Assembly (NCBI GenBank): GCA_041665305.1
Contig: JBAYJD010000024.1
Location: 1-43,661 of the forward strand
Reading direction: 5' to 3'
Length of the DNA stretch: 43,661 nucleotides
Origin: YA12-FULL-51-18 sp041665305
Lineage (GTDB): Bacteria > Elusimicrobiota > Elusimicrobia > Elusimicrobiales > UBA9959
This document shows, piece after piece, positions 41,848-43,661 of the stretch. A program made the position numbers and the translations under genes. Positions within the stretch are counted from its first letter, which is position 1; every line of letters starts with the position of its first letter. Below the pieces are notes generated by a model. That model searched no databases. It was not told the DNA's origin and saw only the letters and a list, made by a program, of their open reading frames with translations.

Positions 41848-42615
41848 TCAATAAAAAGGGTAAGATCCCACCAAGGTACAAGGATAGGACTGTACGGCTG
41901 GAATAGGCCCCTGACCAGGGTCGATATTCCATACCGTGCATGTCGGGAACGGCTGCAATTGATCGTAACAGGACAAAGTGCTTCCGCTTCCGAAGTATCG
42001 TCCCCACGCGGAAATGTCATGGCCGCAGCGGTATATCGGCGCTAAACAAGGTCGGTTGCTGGAAGCTTCCGGGGCGCCGGGATTGTTGCAGGGCGGTAGG
42101 GTCGTTGGAGGCGCCCAGGAGGCCCTCCCGCCGGCATCGGAGGTCAGGACCCTGCCTGCCGCCTGCGTCCCGTCTTGTAATTTAAAAGTGCCCACCACAT
42201 GAAGCGAGGCCCGCGGGATCAGGTTGGGCCCGATGCCGACAGGGCCGTCATTGGATTGCAAGACAAGCGACCTCACGGCCGCGCCGCCGTTATCGTATGC
42301 GTTTATAGCTGAGCCGGCCGCAACGCCCGGCCGGTAATAGCTGCTTAGTTCCAGGCCCGTATGCAAGCCGACAACCGTGTCCATAACGCTCAATTTTGTC
42401 CGCGGCGCCGTTGTCCCGATGCCTACTTTCCCTAAGTTACGGACAAGCAGCGTGTTAACGCCGAGAGCCGCCGTGCCGCCTGTGGTCAGGATCCCGGCAT
42501 AGCCCGCGTAAGGCGCGGGATAATAAGTCGTCATGGTCAAAGATTCGGCCTCCAGGAACCCGTGCGGCAGGCAGAGTAAAAAAACCGTCAGGATCAGGGT
42601 CTGTAGAGCTTTCAT
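41848..42615 (-). CDS. Secreted LTTYYPAPY-family protein, paralog 2
   Basis: I place the start at the ATG at 42615 (255 aa); it has AGGA 7 bases upstream and gives MKALQTLILTVFLLCLPHGFLEA, a signal peptide. The mature protein begins ESLTMTTYYPAPYAGY, then VGIGTTAPRTKLSVMDT, VGIGPNLIPRASLHVVGT and VLTSDAGGRASWA. It ends with CNNPG, NRPCLAPIYRC and YPCTLVGSYPFY. Middle region and spacing of all motifs match paralogs 1 and 3, so the three arose by tandem duplication and have diverged most in the last 60 residues. The gene is 29 bp downstream of paralog 3. Confidence 0.83.
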   Translation of the reverse strand: MKALQTLILTVFLLCLPHGFLEAESLTMTTYYPAPYAGYAGILTTGGTAALGVNTLLVRNLGKVGIGTTAPRTKLSVMDTVVGLHTGLELSSYYRPGVAAGSAINAYDNGGAAVRSLVLQSNDGPVGIGPNLIPRASLHVVGTFKLQDGTQAAGRVLTSDAGGRASWAPPTTLPPCNNPGAPEASSNRPCLAPIYRCGHDISAWGRYFGSGSTLSCYDQLQPFPTCTVWNIDPGQGPIPAVQSYPCTLVGSYPFY

Positions 42616-42644
42616 AAAATATCCTGTCAGGTTCAGATCGAAGG

Positions 42645-43451
42645 TTAATACAACTGAAAAGTTCCGACCTGCGGGCACGGCCAATCCTGTACATTGGGGG
42701 GCCAGCCCTCAGCAAAAGAAATCCATACCTGGCATGTCGGAGACATCTGGATCTGGCCTTGGCAATATTCGCTGGCGCCTGTCGCCCCTATAGGGCTGGC
42801 TCCATTGGCATTGATCGCCTGCGGACACCGGTACAGCGGCGCCAGGCACGGTTTGTTGTTTGAATTCTCCGGGAGGAGGCGATTGCTGCAATTCGGCATG
42901 GAGGCGCCGGGGTCCGTCCAGCGGGCGCTCCCGCTTGCGTCGGAGGTTAGGACTCTTTTGAGACCCTCTGTTCCGTCCTGTAATTTAAAGGTCCCCACCA
43001 CATGCAGCGAGGCCTGCGGGTCCAGGTTGGGTCCGACGCCGACCCGGCCGCCGTTGTATTGCAATACCAGGGATCTCACCGACGCTCCGTTCTCGTCGTA
43101 TGCGTTTATTATCCCTCCGGCCGCAACTCCCGGCACATAGAAGCTGCTGAATTCCATGCCGGTAGTCAGGCCGGCGATGGTGTCCATAACGCTTAATTTG
43201 GTCCGCGGCGTAGGCGTCCCGATGCCAACCCTGCCGTGGTCGCGGGCGAGCAGTGTGTTAAGGCCGGGCGCCACCATCCCGCCGGTGGTCAGAAGATTGT
43301 TGTAACCGGCGTAAGGCGCTGGATAATAAGTAGTCAGTTCCAAAGATTCCGCCCCCAGGACGGCCGGCAGCCAGGAGAGGAAGAAGATCGTTAAAAGAAA
43401 AACCCCCGTTCTTCTTGGCGGATGCGGGGCAGGCGGGGTTTCGTTCTCCAT
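42645..43451 (-). CDS. Secreted LTTYYPAPY-family protein, paralog 3 (first gene of operon)
   Basis: I place the start at the ATG at 43451 (268 aa), because it begins MENETPPAPHPPRRTGVFLL and leads into the signal peptide LLTIFFLSWLPAVLGA, and it lies just downstream of a good promoter. The upstream part of the frame would overlap the -10 box. The mature region begins ESLELTTYYPAPYAGY, with VGIGTPTPRTKLSVMDT, VGVGPNLDPQASLHVVGT and VLTSDASGSARW. The C-terminus has CSNRLL, NKPCLAPLYRC, ASEYCQGQ and WPCPQVGTFQLY. Function unknown. Confidence 0.83.
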   Translation of the reverse strand: MENETPPAPHPPRRTGVFLLTIFFLSWLPAVLGAESLELTTYYPAPYAGYNNLLTTGGMVAPGLNTLLARDHGRVGIGTPTPRTKLSVMDTIAGLTTGMEFSSFYVPGVAAGGIINAYDENGASVRSLVLQYNGGRVGVGPNLDPQASLHVVGTFKLQDGTEGLKRVLTSDASGSARWTDPGASMPNCSNRLLPENSNNKPCLAPLYRCPQAINANGASPIGATGASEYCQGQIQMSPTCQVWISFAEGWPPNVQDWPCPQVGTFQLY

Positions 43452-43490
43452 ATGGGGGCCCTGATAAAACGATGATTTACATACGGGTAT

Positions 43491-43519
43491 AGTATAATGC
43501 AAAAATCCCCCGTTTTCAA
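43491..43519 (-). promoter_or_regulatory. Sigma70-type promoter of the secreted-paralog operon
   Basis: On the minus strand: -35 TTGAAA (43514-43519), 17-bp spacer, -10 TATACT (43491-43496), with a start near 43484 and about 33 nt to the ATG of paralog 3. It should drive all four genes down to 40671, since no other promoter or terminator is seen between them. Confidence 0.75.
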
Positions 43520-43601
43520 GGCTTATTTTCGCGTATTGCTCTAGGAGCCTGTCCGACATAAGGAATTTTGGCTGCAATCGCCGTTTTTTGCCTGCACCTT
43601 T

Positions 43602-43649
43602 GTTGCGCGAAACTTACAGGTTCATTGGAGCCTGCGCGTTTCGCGCAAC
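43602..43649. repeat. Inverted repeat at the window edge
   Basis: GTTGCGCGAAAC (43602-43613) and GTTTCGCGCAAC (43638-43649) are perfect 12-bp inverted arms around a 24-nt centre. GGAGCCTG occurs in the centre (43627-43634) and again, as TAGGAGCCTGTCCG, at about 43542. It may be an element end or a dispersed repeat cut by the window edge. The stretch 43520-43661 has no gene. Confidence 0.55.
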
Positions 43650-43661
43650 TTCGGTTCGGCC

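Noticed and set aside
1..43661. CRISPR array, rRNA operon, insertion sequence with transposase, phage integrase
   Set aside because: I looked for regularly spaced repeats, rRNA signatures and transposase/integrase motifs, and found none in the window.

Overview
The window is one 43.7-kb piece of a GC-rich bacterial chromosome; by eye the backbone is about 60% G+C, with AT-richer islands near 6.4-10.3 kb and at 29.3-29.6 kb. I infer a member of the Elusimicrobiota or a close relative. The basis is a family of secreted proteins that begin, right after the signal peptide, with ESL-x-LTTYYPAPY, a motif I associate with Elusimicrobiota/Omnitrophota genomes, plus a diderm-type gene content (lipoproteins, PilT, TldD/TldE, a GyrB with the long C-terminal insertion). 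This is an inference from gene content, not a phylogenetic placement.

Layout. (1) 1-6240, + strand: radA (cut by the window edge), a YacL-type PIN/TRAM protein, an ispD-ispF fusion, a small lipoprotein, cysS and a PAP2 phosphatase. The radA-yacL-ispD-ispF-cysS order is the one known from Bacillus. (2) 6311-10211: tRNA-Gly(GCC) with a strong terminator, a partial duplication of the tRNA 3' end and GGTGTCC repeats (likely remnants of an integrated element). There follow an MNT/HEPN toxin-antitoxin pair, two long palindromes, a SecD-like lipoprotein, a TSUP exporter and a small secreted protein; this is the accessory region. (3) 10368-17391, - strand: six genes, each overlapping the next (B12-type radical SAM protein, membrane glycosyltransferase, ChbG/HpnK deacetylase, two methyltransferases, MurG-like glycosyltransferase). 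They look like one surface-glycan or glycolipid operon, with a divergent sulfatase-like hydrolase beside it. (4) 19301-25446, - strand: an operon nadD-yqeK fusion, LytR_C protein, pilT, cyclic-nucleotide-binding protein, rsfS, argS. (5) 25661-29295, +: a DUF2064-like protein and the TldE/TldD protease pair. (6) 29371-37588, +: the origin region and replication block, with a dnaA promoter, two DnaA boxes, dnaA, dnaN, a DciA-like gene, gyrB and gyrA; recF is absent. (7) 37624-40640, +: marC, a PmtA-like methyltransferase and ettA. (8) 40671-43519, -: a four-gene operon with a clear sigma70 promoter, encoding three tandem paralogous secreted proteins and a small membrane-anchored protein, followed by an inverted repeat at the window edge.

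Most of the window is housekeeping. The best candidates for undescribed biology are the paralogous secreted-protein operon at 40.7-43.5 kb and the six-gene overlapping glycan operon at 10.4-17.4 kb. The coupling of PilT and a cNMP sensor to nadD/rsfS/argS and the tRNA-Gly integration scar are secondary.
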